Source: Halorubellus sp. JP-L1
GTDB taxonomy: Archaea; Halobacteriota; Halobacteria; Halobacteriales; Natrialbaceae
NCBI RefSeq assembly: GCF_011440375.1
Contig: NZ_JAAOIR010000004.1
Coordinates: 277,203 to 341,202 of the forward strand
Direction: 5' to 3'
Length of the DNA: 64,000 bases
Shown here: piece after piece, positions 8,005 to 16,412 of the stretch
Position numbering within the stretch: position 1 is the first letter of the stretch
Layout: the number at the start of each line of letters is the position of its first letter
Program-made: the position numbers and the translations under genes
Notes under the pieces: generated by a model
Told to the model about the DNA's origin: nothing
Seen by the model: only the letters and a program-made list of their open reading frames with translations
Database searches by the model: none

Positions 8005-9408
8005 ATGAGACGGCGGCGTCTCCTGAGCGCGCTCTCGGCGGGGGTCGCGGCGTCGAGCGGTTGCCTCAGCACCGTCGAGGCGCCGGCCCTGGACCGCGAG
8101 GACTCCCGACCGCCGCTGGCGAGAGAGGACTTCGTGTCGTCCGAGGGGAACGCCCAGCGAGAGGCCGTGATTCCGAACGTCTCGTTGCTCCCCATGTCGA
8201 CGGCGTCGAGCACCGACGGTGACGAGTCCAGGGTCGTTCCGGCCCCGCAGGACGACTCGGGGAACGAGAGCGCACCGGCGTCGAACGAGTCGAGGAAGTC
8301 GACGCCGGTGTCGTCGGAGACGTCCACTTCGAGGGCGACGGAGACGTCGACGTCCGTGGCCGTCTCCGGTCGCGACTTCGAGGAACAGGGGCTGTACGTG
8401 ACGGACGACTTCTGGCAGTACCGTACGCACGTCCACCGGTACGCCGTGGACGAGGTGACGACGACGGTGTTCCCGACGGAACCGTCGACGGACACGCCGG
8501 TGAAGGTCGTGGTCGCCGCGTCGGTGTACCCGCGAGGCGGCCTCGTCGATAGCGTCGCGAGCGAGCCGTTCCGGCCGGATTCGAGCGCGCGTCGCGTGAC
8601 CGTCCCGATGGACCTGTCGGCGGCGCCGGACGGCGTCCCGCTCCAGTACGTCGCCGCAGTGGTGCCCGAGAGCGTGGAGCCGACGGAGATCCATCCCGAG
8701 GACCTCCACGCGCTGATGGAGACGGACCCGTTCGTGGTGGCCGACGATCTCCTCGAACGCGTGGACCGACCGGAGCGACTGGCGGCGGATTCGGGGAGGG
8801 CGTTCGACCGGCAGCCCGTCGAGGGCGGGTACGTGCAGACGCTCCGCGGGCGGACCAAGGGCCGGTCGTGGGAGGTGAGCTTCCTCGCGTTCGACAGCGC
8901 GTACGTCGCGGCGAAACGTCGGTCGCGCGGGCGAGCGCGAGCGGAGTACGTCTCGTACGAGCTGCTGGAGGGGGCAGCGAACGAGATCGCGGAGTTCGTC
9001 TACGAGGCCGCGGAGAACAACGGGTTCACGAGCGAGTTCGAGCGCATCCAGTTCGCGTTGAGTTTCGTGCAGCGACTCCCGTACGTCTCGGACGACGTGT
9101 CGACGGGGTACGACGACTACACGAAGTTCATCATGGAGACGTTGACGTCGTTCAAGGGGGACTGCGAGGACACGAGCATCCTGTTCGCGTCCATCCTCGA
9201 GTCCGAGCCGTTCAACTACAACGCGGTCCTGCTCGAGCCACCGGGACACATGGCCGTCGGACTGTTGATGGAGAAGGACTTCGAGGGGTTCTCGTACATC
9301 TACGACGGCAGCCAGTACTTCTACGTGGAGACGACGACGGAGGGGTGGGGGATCGGGCAGATCCCCGACCAGTACCGGGAGACGAAGGCCCGCATCTACG
9401 ACGTCTGA
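8005..9408 (+). CDS. transglutaminase-like lipoprotein
   Basis: A 467-residue exported protein. MRRRRLLSALSAGVAASSGC is a signal with lipobox, followed by a long Ser/Thr/Glu linker to about residue 125. The C-terminal third has the transglutaminase-like papain fold: KGDCEDTSILFASIL provides the nucleophilic Cys, PGHMAVGL the His and YDGSQYFYVET the Asp. Proteins of this type act as extracytoplasmic cysteine proteases or crosslinkers; the substrate is unknown. A TATA box 27-34 bases upstream supports the start. Confidence 0.8.
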   Translation: MRRRRLLSALSAGVAASSGCLSTVEAPALDREDSRPPLAREDFVSSEGNAQREAVIPNVSLLPMSTASSTDGDESRVVPAPQDDSGNESAPASNESRKSTPVSSETSTSRATETSTSVAVSGRDFEEQGLYVTDDFWQYRTHVHRYAVDEVTTTVFPTEPSTDTPVKVVVAASVYPRGGLVDSVASEPFRPDSSARRVTVPMDLSAAPDGVPLQYVAAVVPESVEPTEIHPEDLHALMETDPFVVADDLLERVDRPERLAADSGRAFDRQPVEGGYVQTLRGRTKGRSWEVSFLAFDSAYVAAKRRSRGRARAEYVSYELLEGAANEIAEFVYEAAENNGFTSEFERIQFALSFVQRLPYVSDDVSTGYDDYTKFIMETLTSFKGDCEDTSILFASILESEPFNYNAVLLEPPGHMAVGLLMEKDFEGFSYIYDGSQYFYVETTTEGWGIGQIPDQYRETKARIYDV

Positions 9409-9549
9409 GTGCGAACGCGGTTCGCGTTCGGGGGCCTGGCCGCCGAATCGCGGGTCGACGTCGCGAACGGCGACCTCGTGTAGGGAAAGATACAACCCAA
9501 GGGGGTGTCTGTCTCGTTGGTATGGAGTCGGGTGAACGGGTGATGGTCG

Positions 9550-11373
9550 ATGGGTGAGACGCGGAACATCGAGGTGGGTGAGACGGTCGACGGCGACCCG
9601 GTCGAGCTCCCGGTCGTCGAACTCCTCACGGGGCGGGGGTTCGTCACTGGGAAGTCCGGGAGCGGGAAGTCGAACACGGCGAGCGTCGTCTGCGAGGAAC
9701 TGCTCGATGCGGGGTTCCCGATGCTCATCATCGACTGCGAGGGCGAGTACTATGGCCTCAAGGAGGAGTACGAGCTCCTGCACGTCGGTGCGGACGAGGA
9801 GTGCGACATCCAGGTGTCGCCCGAGCACGCCGAGAAGGTCGCGGAGCTTGCGCTGGAGGAGAACATCCCGGTCATCCTCGACGTCTCGGGGTACCTCGAC
9901 GACGACGTGTCGGACGAACTCATCCTGAAGACGGCGCGGCACCTGTTCGCGAAGGAGAAGAAGCTGAAGAAGCCGTTCCTGCTCGTCTGCGAGGAGGTCC
10001 ACGAGTACATCCCGGAGGGTGGTGGGATGGACGAGACGGGGAAGATGCTCATCAAGATCGGGAAGCGCGGCCGCAAGCACGGCCTGGGCATCGTCGGCAT
10101 CAGTCAGCGACCCGCGGACGTGAAGAAGGACTTCATCACGCAGGCGAACTGGCTCGTCTGGCATCGCCTCACGTGGGAGAACGACACGAACGTCGTCGGG
10201 CGCATCATCGGGAGCGAGTACGCCGAGAAGGTGACGGACCTCGACGACGGGCAGGCGTTCATGCAGACGGACTGGGCGGAGGCGGACCTGCGGACGGTGC
10301 AGTTCCGCCGGAAGCGGACGTTCGACGCCGGCGCGACGCCGGGGCTGGACGACTTCGAGCGCCCGGAGTTGAAGTCGGTGAGCGACAACTTGGTCGGGGA
10401 CCTCCAGTCGATCACGGAGGACAAGGAGGAGCACGAGAACCGGATCGCGGAGCTGGAGGCGGAGATCGAGAAGAAGGAAACGCGCATCGAGACCCTGGAG
10501 GACGAGCTGGAGGACGCGCGCGACATCTCGCAGGCAGCGAACAAGATGGCGGACGCGATCGCGGGGAACACGGGCATCTCTGCGCCGACCGCCGAGGACC
10601 AGCAGACGCTGGACGAGGTCGACGGCGACAAATCTGACCGCGAGAAGTCGAACGCGGAGATCGAGCACGAGCGCAACGAGTTCCGGAAGCGCGCGCGAGA
10701 GCTCGAGGAGCGACTGGACGACCTGGCGTCGACGAAGACCGACCTCGAGGACCGCGTGGAGTCGCTCGTGGTCGAGAAGGAGACGCTCGCCGAGGAGAGG
10801 GACGAGCTCCGCGGGGAGCGCGACGAGCTCGCGACGCGCGTGGACGAACTGGAGGCGGAGGTCGAGTCGATGCGGGCGGAACTGGGCGACGAGCGCGACA
10901 AGGCCGAGCAGCTGGAGGCGGAGACGGACGACGGCGAGGTCATCTCGGATCAGGCCGACCGCATCGCGTTCCTCGAGATGGCGCTCGAACAACTCCAGCG
11001 GCGACTTTCGGAGGACGACGACGCTGCAGGCAGCCTGGAGTCGGTGTCGACGATCGACCTGCTCCACGAGCCGCCGGTCGAGGAGAAGGTCGAGGCGGCG
11101 ATCCGCGAGTCGAACTGTCGCCGCGAGCACGCGTGGGACGTCATCGCGGTGCTCGCCGACCGCGGGCCGATGCGGACGCGGGACCTGGAGCCGCTCGTGG
11201 ACGCGACCGGCCACCACATCTCGAGTGCCATCATCGAACTGCGGAAGGTGAACGTCCTGGAGCGCGACCAGCAGGGCCGCCACGAGATTAATCGACGGTA
11301 CGTGGAGGGCCTCATCGAGACGAAGGCCGAACGCGAGGGGCTGGCGCCGCTCAAGAACCGGTCGCGACGGTAG
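9550..11373 (+). CDS. HerA/DUF87-type ATPase with coiled coil and winged helix
   Basis: A 607-residue protein with three parts. Residues 1-260 are a HerA/FtsK-superfamily ATPase: Walker A GKSGSGKS at 34-41, an acidic LIIDCEGEYYG strand, LLVCEEVHEYIP as Walker B, and GISQRPADV. Residues 290-520 are an almost uninterrupted Glu/Lys/Arg-rich coiled coil. Residues about 525-607 form a winged-helix-like domain (WDVIAVLADRGPMRTRDLEPLV). HerA-class ATPases pump DNA or move on it; the coiled coil suggests a tether or oligomer. No NurA-like nuclease gene is adjacent. Role unknown. Confidence 0.8.
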   Translation: MGETRNIEVGETVDGDPVELPVVELLTGRGFVTGKSGSGKSNTASVVCEELLDAGFPMLIIDCEGEYYGLKEEYELLHVGADEECDIQVSPEHAEKVAELALEENIPVILDVSGYLDDDVSDELILKTARHLFAKEKKLKKPFLLVCEEVHEYIPEGGGMDETGKMLIKIGKRGRKHGLGIVGISQRPADVKKDFITQANWLVWHRLTWENDTNVVGRIIGSEYAEKVTDLDDGQAFMQTDWAEADLRTVQFRRKRTFDAGATPGLDDFERPELKSVSDNLVGDLQSITEDKEEHENRIAELEAEIEKKETRIETLEDELEDARDISQAANKMADAIAGNTGISAPTAEDQQTLDEVDGDKSDREKSNAEIEHERNEFRKRARELEERLDDLASTKTDLEDRVESLVVEKETLAEERDELRGERDELATRVDELEAEVESMRAELGDERDKAEQLEAETDDGEVISDQADRIAFLEMALEQLQRRLSEDDDAAGSLESVSTIDLLHEPPVEEKVEAAIRESNCRREHAWDVIAVLADRGPMRTRDLEPLVDATGHHISSAIIELRKVNVLERDQQGRHEINRRYVEGLIETKAEREGLAPLKNRSRR

Positions 11374-11405
11374 CGTCGACGGCGTCGCGGCTCGTGGGCG
11401 TGATC

Positions 11406-11729
11406 TCAGGCGCCGCCGCTGACGCTGTGGAGGCCGACGATGCCGCAGACGATGACGGCGATGAAGCCGACGCGGGCGAGCGACGCCGGTTCGTCGAAGA
11501 GGACGACGCCGAGGGTCGCGGTGCCGACGGCGCCGATGCCCGTCCAGACGGCGTAGGCGGTGCCGATGGGGAGGTCCTGGACGGCTCTGGCGAGGAGGAT
11601 CATGCTGACGACGAGCGCGACGGCCGTGGCTGCGGTCGGTACTGGTTTCGTGAGGCCGTCGGAGTACTGGAGGCCGATGGCCCAGCCGATCTCGAACAAG
11701 CCGGCGACGACGAGGAGCGTCCAGGACAC
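11406..11729 (-). CDS. SMR-family small multidrug/guanidinium exporter
   Basis: A 107-residue four-helix membrane protein. The essential proton/substrate Glu is in helix 1 (LFEIGWAIGLQYSDGLTK), and GTAYAVWTGIGAVGTA is the conserved helix 3 signature. The GLQYSDGLTK wording is closer to the SugE/Gdx branch than to EmrE, so guanidinium export is possible. Works as a dual-topology dimer in the family. Single gene, no partner subunit beside it. Confidence 0.9.
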   Translation of the reverse strand: MSWTLLVVAGLFEIGWAIGLQYSDGLTKPVPTAATAVALVVSMILLARAVQDLPIGTAYAVWTGIGAVGTATLGVVLFDEPASLARVGFIAVIVCGIVGLHSVSGGA

Positions 11730-11842
11730 GCTCGAGGGGTGGGCGCGGTCCGAGTTACGTGCTACGATGCGCGCGCGGTCTCGTGGAGGGAGGCGTCCGC
11801 GCCCGTCAGGATTAATCCCCTCCGCGCTGTAGTGTCGTTCGC

Positions 11843-12994
11843 ATGAGACGACGCGCGGTACTGGGGATCCTGGGGACGGTCGGGACCGGCGGGTGTCTGC
11901 GATTGGCCGGGGAGACGACGACCACGCGGCAGAGCGCGACTACGGCGGCGTCGGCGAGGTCGGCCGCACCGGCGACCGCGACCGAGCCGTCGACGACGAC
12001 CGAGGAGTGGTCGGACGAGCCGTCGTATCCGTACGGGCTCGCCGACGACGGCGTCAGTCCGTTGCTCTACGATACGTGCGTGCAGTCCCTCTCCGGTCGG
12101 GCGTTCCGCGCACGGTACACGAAGGTGGACGCCGAGCGAGCGACCCGGAAGTGGGACCGAACGTTCGCGGTCGCCGACAGGCAGGCGGTCGCACAGTGGA
12201 CGCGGAACCAGGGCGGACTCGTCGACATGTTCCGGACCGGGAACGAGGGCCTGTGGCGCGAGGACCTCGGCGACGCGTACACGTACGGACGGGACGCTGG
12301 CGGGTTCTCGATGCGCGAGATCGTCTGGGACAAGGAGTTGGAACCGCTGATTTCGGCGCCCGCGTGGGGGTCACCGGAGCGGACGAACGACGCACGGCCG
12401 GCTATCTGGACGGTCGAGGCGGACGGGCTGGAGACGCCGAACGTCGCTCCGGGGTACGTCGAGGGCGAGTTGCGGGCGGTCGACTCGGCGTCGCTTCGCG
12501 TGGACGAGACGGGCGTGATCCGGTCGTTCGAGGCGTCCTATACAGTGTACGACGCGAACGCGGACGACACCCGGTCGTACACGTTCCGATACCTGACGAG
12601 GGACCTGGGGTCAGTCGCGGTGAGCGAGCCGGAGTGGACGGCGACCGCACGCCAGCAGCGACCGACCGCGTCGGCGTCGCTCACGGACGACCGGCGGTTC
12701 GTTCGGCTGCGCGTCGAGTCCGGCGGCCTCATCGCGACGGACTCGCGGATCTCCGTGTTCGAGGAGGGGACGGATCGGAAGTTCGTCACGCACACGCAGT
12801 CGTCGTTAGAGGAGGGCGACGTTGCCTACCTCTATCGGACGTCGGACGAAGACCGGGTCGAGCAGGGGACGGTCGTCGTCGGCGAACGACCGTCCGACGT
12901 CACGCCGCTGGCGTTGGACGGCGAGTACTCGCTGTCGGCGTTCCGGAAGGACACGAACTACTTCCCACGCATCCAGGTGTCAGCACCGGAGTGA
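11843..12994 (+). CDS. lipoprotein, paralog of the 2198-3370 protein
   Basis: A 383-residue lipoprotein beginning MRRRAVLGILGTVGTGGC (lipobox Cys about 18), then a Thr/Ala/Glu linker to about residue 57 and a globular domain sharing motifs and order with the 2198-3370 protein. A GGATTAATCC palindrome at 11808-11817, 26-35 bases before the ATG, contains the likely TATA element. Two diverged copies 8.5 kb apart imply a local family of surface lipoproteins. Function unknown. Confidence 0.75.
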   Translation: MRRRAVLGILGTVGTGGCLRLAGETTTTRQSATTAASARSAAPATATEPSTTTEEWSDEPSYPYGLADDGVSPLLYDTCVQSLSGRAFRARYTKVDAERATRKWDRTFAVADRQAVAQWTRNQGGLVDMFRTGNEGLWREDLGDAYTYGRDAGGFSMREIVWDKELEPLISAPAWGSPERTNDARPAIWTVEADGLETPNVAPGYVEGELRAVDSASLRVDETGVIRSFEASYTVYDANADDTRSYTFRYLTRDLGSVAVSEPEWTATARQQRPTASASLTDDRRFVRLRVESGGLIATDSRISVFEEGTDRKFVTHTQSSLEEGDVAYLYRTSDEDRVEQGTVVVGERPSDVTPLALDGEYSLSAFRKDTNYFPRIQVSAPE

Positions 12995-13034
12995 GCGCGC
13001 GAGGTGTGCGTCCGCGACGTCGAGCGCGCGGTCC

Positions 13035-13967
13035 TCAGTACTCGTACTCGACGACGGTCGTGCCGTTCGGGGTCTCGACGAACACGGTGTCGCCGTCGTT
13101 GTTCCAGATGGGACTGGACGCACCCCAGTACAGCGAGTCGTCGGTGTCCTCACCGCTTCCCGTGAAGAGCGTGAGTTCCTCGCCGGGGCGGAGTTCGACG
13201 CCGTCGGGGACGGTGTAGGCGTGGTTAGCCTCGTCCCGGACGACGTACCCGGAGAGGTCCACGGTTCGGTTCCCGCGGTTCTCGAGGACGACGTACTCGT
13301 CGTTCAGGTTGTCGCCGTCGGGGCCGTCCGCGTCGGCGTGGACGCTGGCGACGGCGAGCCCGAAGTCGCCGATGGCGCCGCCGTCGTCGGTCGCGGCACC
13401 CGCGCCGTCGGTGTACCCCCAGAGGCCGGCGTCCTGGGACATCGCGGTCGCTTCGAGGCTCGCGAACGCGTCGCGCTTCGAGAAGTCGCTGTCGTACATC
13501 CGAGCGTACCCCTGCGCGAGGAGTTCCTCGTTGACGTTCTCGCCGTCGGCGTACACGTAGACGAGGAGGCGGCCGTAGGATCCGCGGCGGTCGGCTTCTG
13601 GGTCGGTCGCGATCCGTATCTCGGCGTCTGCGACGCGCTGTATCATCCACTCGCTGGCCTGGTGGCCCCAGTCCCGGAGCCACGTGCGGCCGTCCTCGGT
13701 GTCGGGGATGCCGTCGAACTCGTCGGGCGTGACGCCCGTGTGGACTTCGGGCGTGTCGACGCCGAGCAGGCGGACGTTCTCGACGCGGCCGTCCGGGAAG
13801 CGGACCTTGAGCGTGTCGCCGTCCACGACTTCGACGACTTCGACGGTCCACTCGGTCGCAGTTCCGGCAGGGCCGTCGTCGGCGGGGTCGCTCCCGATTG
13901 TGGACGTACAGCCCGAGAGCACGACGAGGAGTGCGACGACGACCGCGACGGTTGGCCGACCGTTCAT
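13035..13967 (-). CDS. secreted thermonuclease-fold protein with lamin-tail-like domain
   Basis: A 310-residue lipoprotein (lipobox LLVVLSGC). A staphylococcal-nuclease domain spans about residues 40-185: DGDTLKVRFPDG, VRLLGVDTPEV with the catalytic Arg and Glu, and SYGRLLVYVY with the second catalytic Arg, so it should cut DNA or RNA outside the cell. The C-terminal 100 residues (LNDEYVVLENRGNRTVDLSG, then YTVPDGVELRPGEELTLF) match a lamin-tail domain, common on secreted nucleases. Probably used for phosphate or nucleotide scavenging. Confidence 0.88.
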   Translation of the reverse strand: MNGRPTVAVVVALLVVLSGCTSTIGSDPADDGPAGTATEWTVEVVEVVDGDTLKVRFPDGRVENVRLLGVDTPEVHTGVTPDEFDGIPDTEDGRTWLRDWGHQASEWMIQRVADAEIRIATDPEADRRGSYGRLLVYVYADGENVNEELLAQGYARMYDSDFSKRDAFASLEATAMSQDAGLWGYTDGAGAATDDGGAIGDFGLAVASVHADADGPDGDNLNDEYVVLENRGNRTVDLSGYVVRDEANHAYTVPDGVELRPGEELTLFTGSGEDTDDSLYWGASSPIWNNDGDTVFVETPNGTTVVEYEY

Positions 13968-14682
13968 GCGTGTGTCCTGGGGTCGACGTCGAAAGAGTGT
14001 ACCGGCCTGCTGGCGATGGCGAGTGGCGAGTGCGCGTTCGCGATCGGTTCCTGTTCGCGAACGAATCCTGCCCGCAGACGAATCCTGTTCGCGCACCAAC
14101 TACTGCGGACATGCCGGGGTCCGTTGGCGGCCGTTCGATGCGCTAGCGGCGGGGTCGCGCGCTCAGAACTCCGGACGTGGCGGGGTTCGTTTCGGCGCTC
14201 CCAGCGGGGACGTTCCGGGGTCTGGTATCGAATAGAGATGGCGTTCTCGACCGTCTCGATGCGTTCAGCGGGCCGTTTCAGCGGACATCGTGGAGGTCGG
14301 CGTCGGTGTGCGTGGTCGAGCGCTAACTGGGACGGTCCGGACCTCACGGATGTGGGTGCCGGTACTGTGTCGCTCCGCTGGCCGATCGGACGCCACGGCG
14401 ATGCTACTGCGGACGTGACGGTGTCTACCGCGACGCCCAGAGGGCAGCCCAGCGGCGGACTTCGTGGTTCTGTGGGTGCGTGCGGGTCGAACGGCGGACG
14501 TAGTGGGGTCGCCCCGTCGACCGGTCCGGGTGCGGTGCGACGGGACGCTGCCGGTTCGAGTCAGCTGGCTGTGACAAACGGCGGACGCACCGGGGTCGGT
14601 CGACGACTGGAATCGGTGGCCGGGAGCGCGGCGTCGGGCTAGCGGGGGAAGGTTCGTTACCCCGGGGGTCGACGGCTAGAGT
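13968..14682. other. gene-poor region holding the orphan motif cluster
   Basis: About 715 bases without a credible gene. It holds seven copies of the GCGGAC/GTGGGGT motif, all on the plus strand, plus a short repeat CGAATCCTG (14051, 14070). No clear promoter is visible except possibly for the small gene at 14683. Confidence 0.6.
14098..14599 (+). repeat. seven-copy cluster of ORB-like motif
   Basis: Copies lie at 14098-14121, 14166-14187, 14276-14300, 14404-14425, 14451-14472, 14489-14510 and 14575-14599, all in the same orientation. Their shared core is GCGGAC, a few variable bases and a G-rich end (GGGGTC in the best copies). The same motif flanks orc1 at 35.8-38.2 kb. Spacing is irregular (38-130 bases), unlike a simple tandem repeat. 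Confidence 0.65.
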
Positions 14683-14847
14683 GTGCCAACGTGTAGCGAA
14701 CCGGACTGCGAGCGGACGGCGGCGTTCGAGCTGCACGTCCCGTGGGCCGAGAACAGGGTGGTGTGTGCGGCGCACGCTCGCGTGCTCGCGCGTCGGGACG
14801 GCGTCGTGGCGGACGCGCTCCCGGACGCGACCGACGAGTTACCGTGA
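14683..14847 (+). CDS. small zinc-finger peptide
   Basis: A 54-residue protein from GTG 14683 to TGA 14845. Four likely metal ligands are visible: Cys4 and Cys9 (CSEPDC) and Cys28 with His31 (CAAH), the pattern of small haloarchaeal zinc-finger proteins. Codon choice is typical of neighbouring genes, and the acidic C-terminus (DALPDATDELP) is normal for the organism. Partner unknown; it runs convergent to the GNAT gene 31 bases downstream. Confidence 0.6.
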   Translation: MPTCSEPDCERTAAFELHVPWAENRVVCAAHARVLARRDGVVADALPDATDELP

Positions 14848-14878
14848 ACGACGAATTACCGAGACCGTGCGACGGCGC

Positions 14879-15616
14879 TCACTCGAGGTGCTTCGCCATC
14901 ATCACCTCGTCGACGTACCGGTCCTCGATCTTGTAGTGGTCCTCGCGGACGGCCTCCGTCTCCCAGCCGTGGGCCTCGAGGAACTCGATGGCGTTCTCGT
15001 TCGTCGACGGTACCGAGTTGTAGAGGCGCTCGTACCCGGTGCTCGCCGCCCATTCGACCCCGCGCTCCAGGAGGTGCGAGCCGATCCCGTTCCCACGGTA
15101 CGCTTCGAGCACGCCGACGGTGAGTTCGGCGGTGTGACTCAGCTTCTCGACCTCCGGGTGCGCGATGTGTACCCACCCGACGACCTCGCTGTCGACGCAC
15201 GCGACGAAGAACAGTCGCGTCTCCAGTTCGTTGTGCCGGAGGAGGACGCCCTCCTCCTCGAGGATGTGCGCGACGGACTCGGCCTCGACGTAGTCCCCGC
15301 CTTCGACGGTGCGACGCATCGCGCCGACGAGTCCGGTGAGGTCCGCCTCGCGGGCCTGCCGGATCGTGAACGCTACCTCGTCCGTCTCGAACTCCTCCTC
15401 CGCGCCGGATTCGAACGCGATACGGAGGTGATCGCGATCGGACTCCTCCAGGACGCCGTTTCGCTTCAGGATCGCGACGTGGTGGCCGAACGCGCGCTCG
15501 TCGAGGCCCAGGGCCTTCCGGAGCTTCTCGTACCGGACCGTCCCGTGCGATTCGACGTAGTCGTAGATCGCTTCGCGGTCCGCGTGATCGAACTCGAGTT
15601 TGCCAGTTAGTTCCAT
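14879..15616 (-). CDS. winged-helix and GNAT acetyltransferase fusion
   Basis: A 245-residue protein. Residues about 1-65 (DREAIYDYVESHGTVRYEKL, then HHVAILKRNGVLEE) are a winged helix. Residues about 85-245 are a GNAT domain: the acetyl-CoA loop is YRGNGIGSHLLERGVEWA (Q/RxxGxG/A type) and YNSVPSTNENAIEFLEAHGW is the usual last strand-helix. It may acetylate a protein and bind DNA or RNA; substrate unknown. The start at MELTGKLEF precedes the first helix. Confidence 0.82.
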   Translation of the reverse strand: MELTGKLEFDHADREAIYDYVESHGTVRYEKLRKALGLDERAFGHHVAILKRNGVLEESDRDHLRIAFESGAEEEFETDEVAFTIRQAREADLTGLVGAMRRTVEGGDYVEAESVAHILEEEGVLLRHNELETRLFFVACVDSEVVGWVHIAHPEVEKLSHTAELTVGVLEAYRGNGIGSHLLERGVEWAASTGYERLYNSVPSTNENAIEFLEAHGWETEAVREDHYKIEDRYVDEVMMAKHLE

Positions 15617-15692
15617 GCCGGCTGTTACCACGGGGCGTTACTTGACTGTTGTCCCGTTCGCAGCGCTTCGAGAACGACCACGGGCGTCCACC

Positions 15693-16259
15693 CTAGCTCT
15701 CGGGCAGGATGTCGCCGATGGACGCGCCGACCGCCATCACGATCGCGGTGATGGTGACCTGACCGAGTGCGACCGTCGGCGTCGACCAGTCGACGCGCCC
15801 CCACATCGTCATCAGTAACAGCGCCATCACGATGGCGATGATCGGGATGCTGACGATGCGGAGCGGGACCGTGTCCGCGATGAGGTCCTCCTCGATCTTC
15901 TCGAACTCGGCCGCGTGGAGGATGCCGTACACCGTCGCGAACCCGAGCGCGACGGTCGGGACGTACAGGAGGGGGCTGGCCGCGATGTGACTCCCGATCT
16001 CGAGCGTCCCCTCCTCGACGACCATCGGCATGCCGAAGACGAAGCTCCCGACGACCGCCTCGCCGACGTCGCGCCCGTCGAAGCCACTTCGGAGTCGCAC
16101 GAACGGTCGATTCCGGCTCCGCCGGAGCGCCTGCATCGTCTCGCGGACCTGCTGCTGTTCGGCCTCGGAGTCCACGAGGTCCTCCAGGGCCTCCAGTTCG
16201 TCGAACACGTCGTCGATGTCGCCGTCGGGGTCGCTGCCGTCCGCTCGCTCCTCGCTCAT
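15693..16259 (-). CDS. DUF2391 family membrane protein
   Basis: A 188-residue protein with an acidic soluble N-terminus (about residues 1-60) and four hydrophobic segments (about 75-90, 95-115, 130-150, 160-180). The GDVGEAVVGSFVFGMPMVVEEGT region fits the DUF2391 family of archaeal membrane proteins; function unknown. It diverges from the phosphate permease gene across about 150 bases. Confidence 0.75.
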   Translation of the reverse strand: MSEERADGSDPDGDIDDVFDELEALEDLVDSEAEQQQVRETMQALRRSRNRPFVRLRSGFDGRDVGEAVVGSFVFGMPMVVEEGTLEIGSHIAASPLLYVPTVALGFATVYGILHAAEFEKIEEDLIADTVPLRIVSIPIIAIVMALLLMTMWGRVDWSTPTVALGQVTITAIVMAVGASIGDILPES

Positions 16260-16412
16260 GGACACTCCACCGTCGGGGGGCGAGAAAAAACCACGGCCCG
16301 GCGCGAACCCACTGGCGAGAACGCCTCGCCGCGAACCCACCGGGGATAACTACTTGACGCGGGCGGGCGACGCGGCAACCATGCCCGCGGTTCCACCGAC
16401 GACCGCAGCCCG

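Noticed and set aside
7990..11283. Very long minus-strand open frame (1097 codons)
   Set aside because: Antisense shadow of the lipoprotein and HerA-type genes; composition (Arg/Leu/Val/His rich, basic) is not haloarchaeal and no family motif is present.
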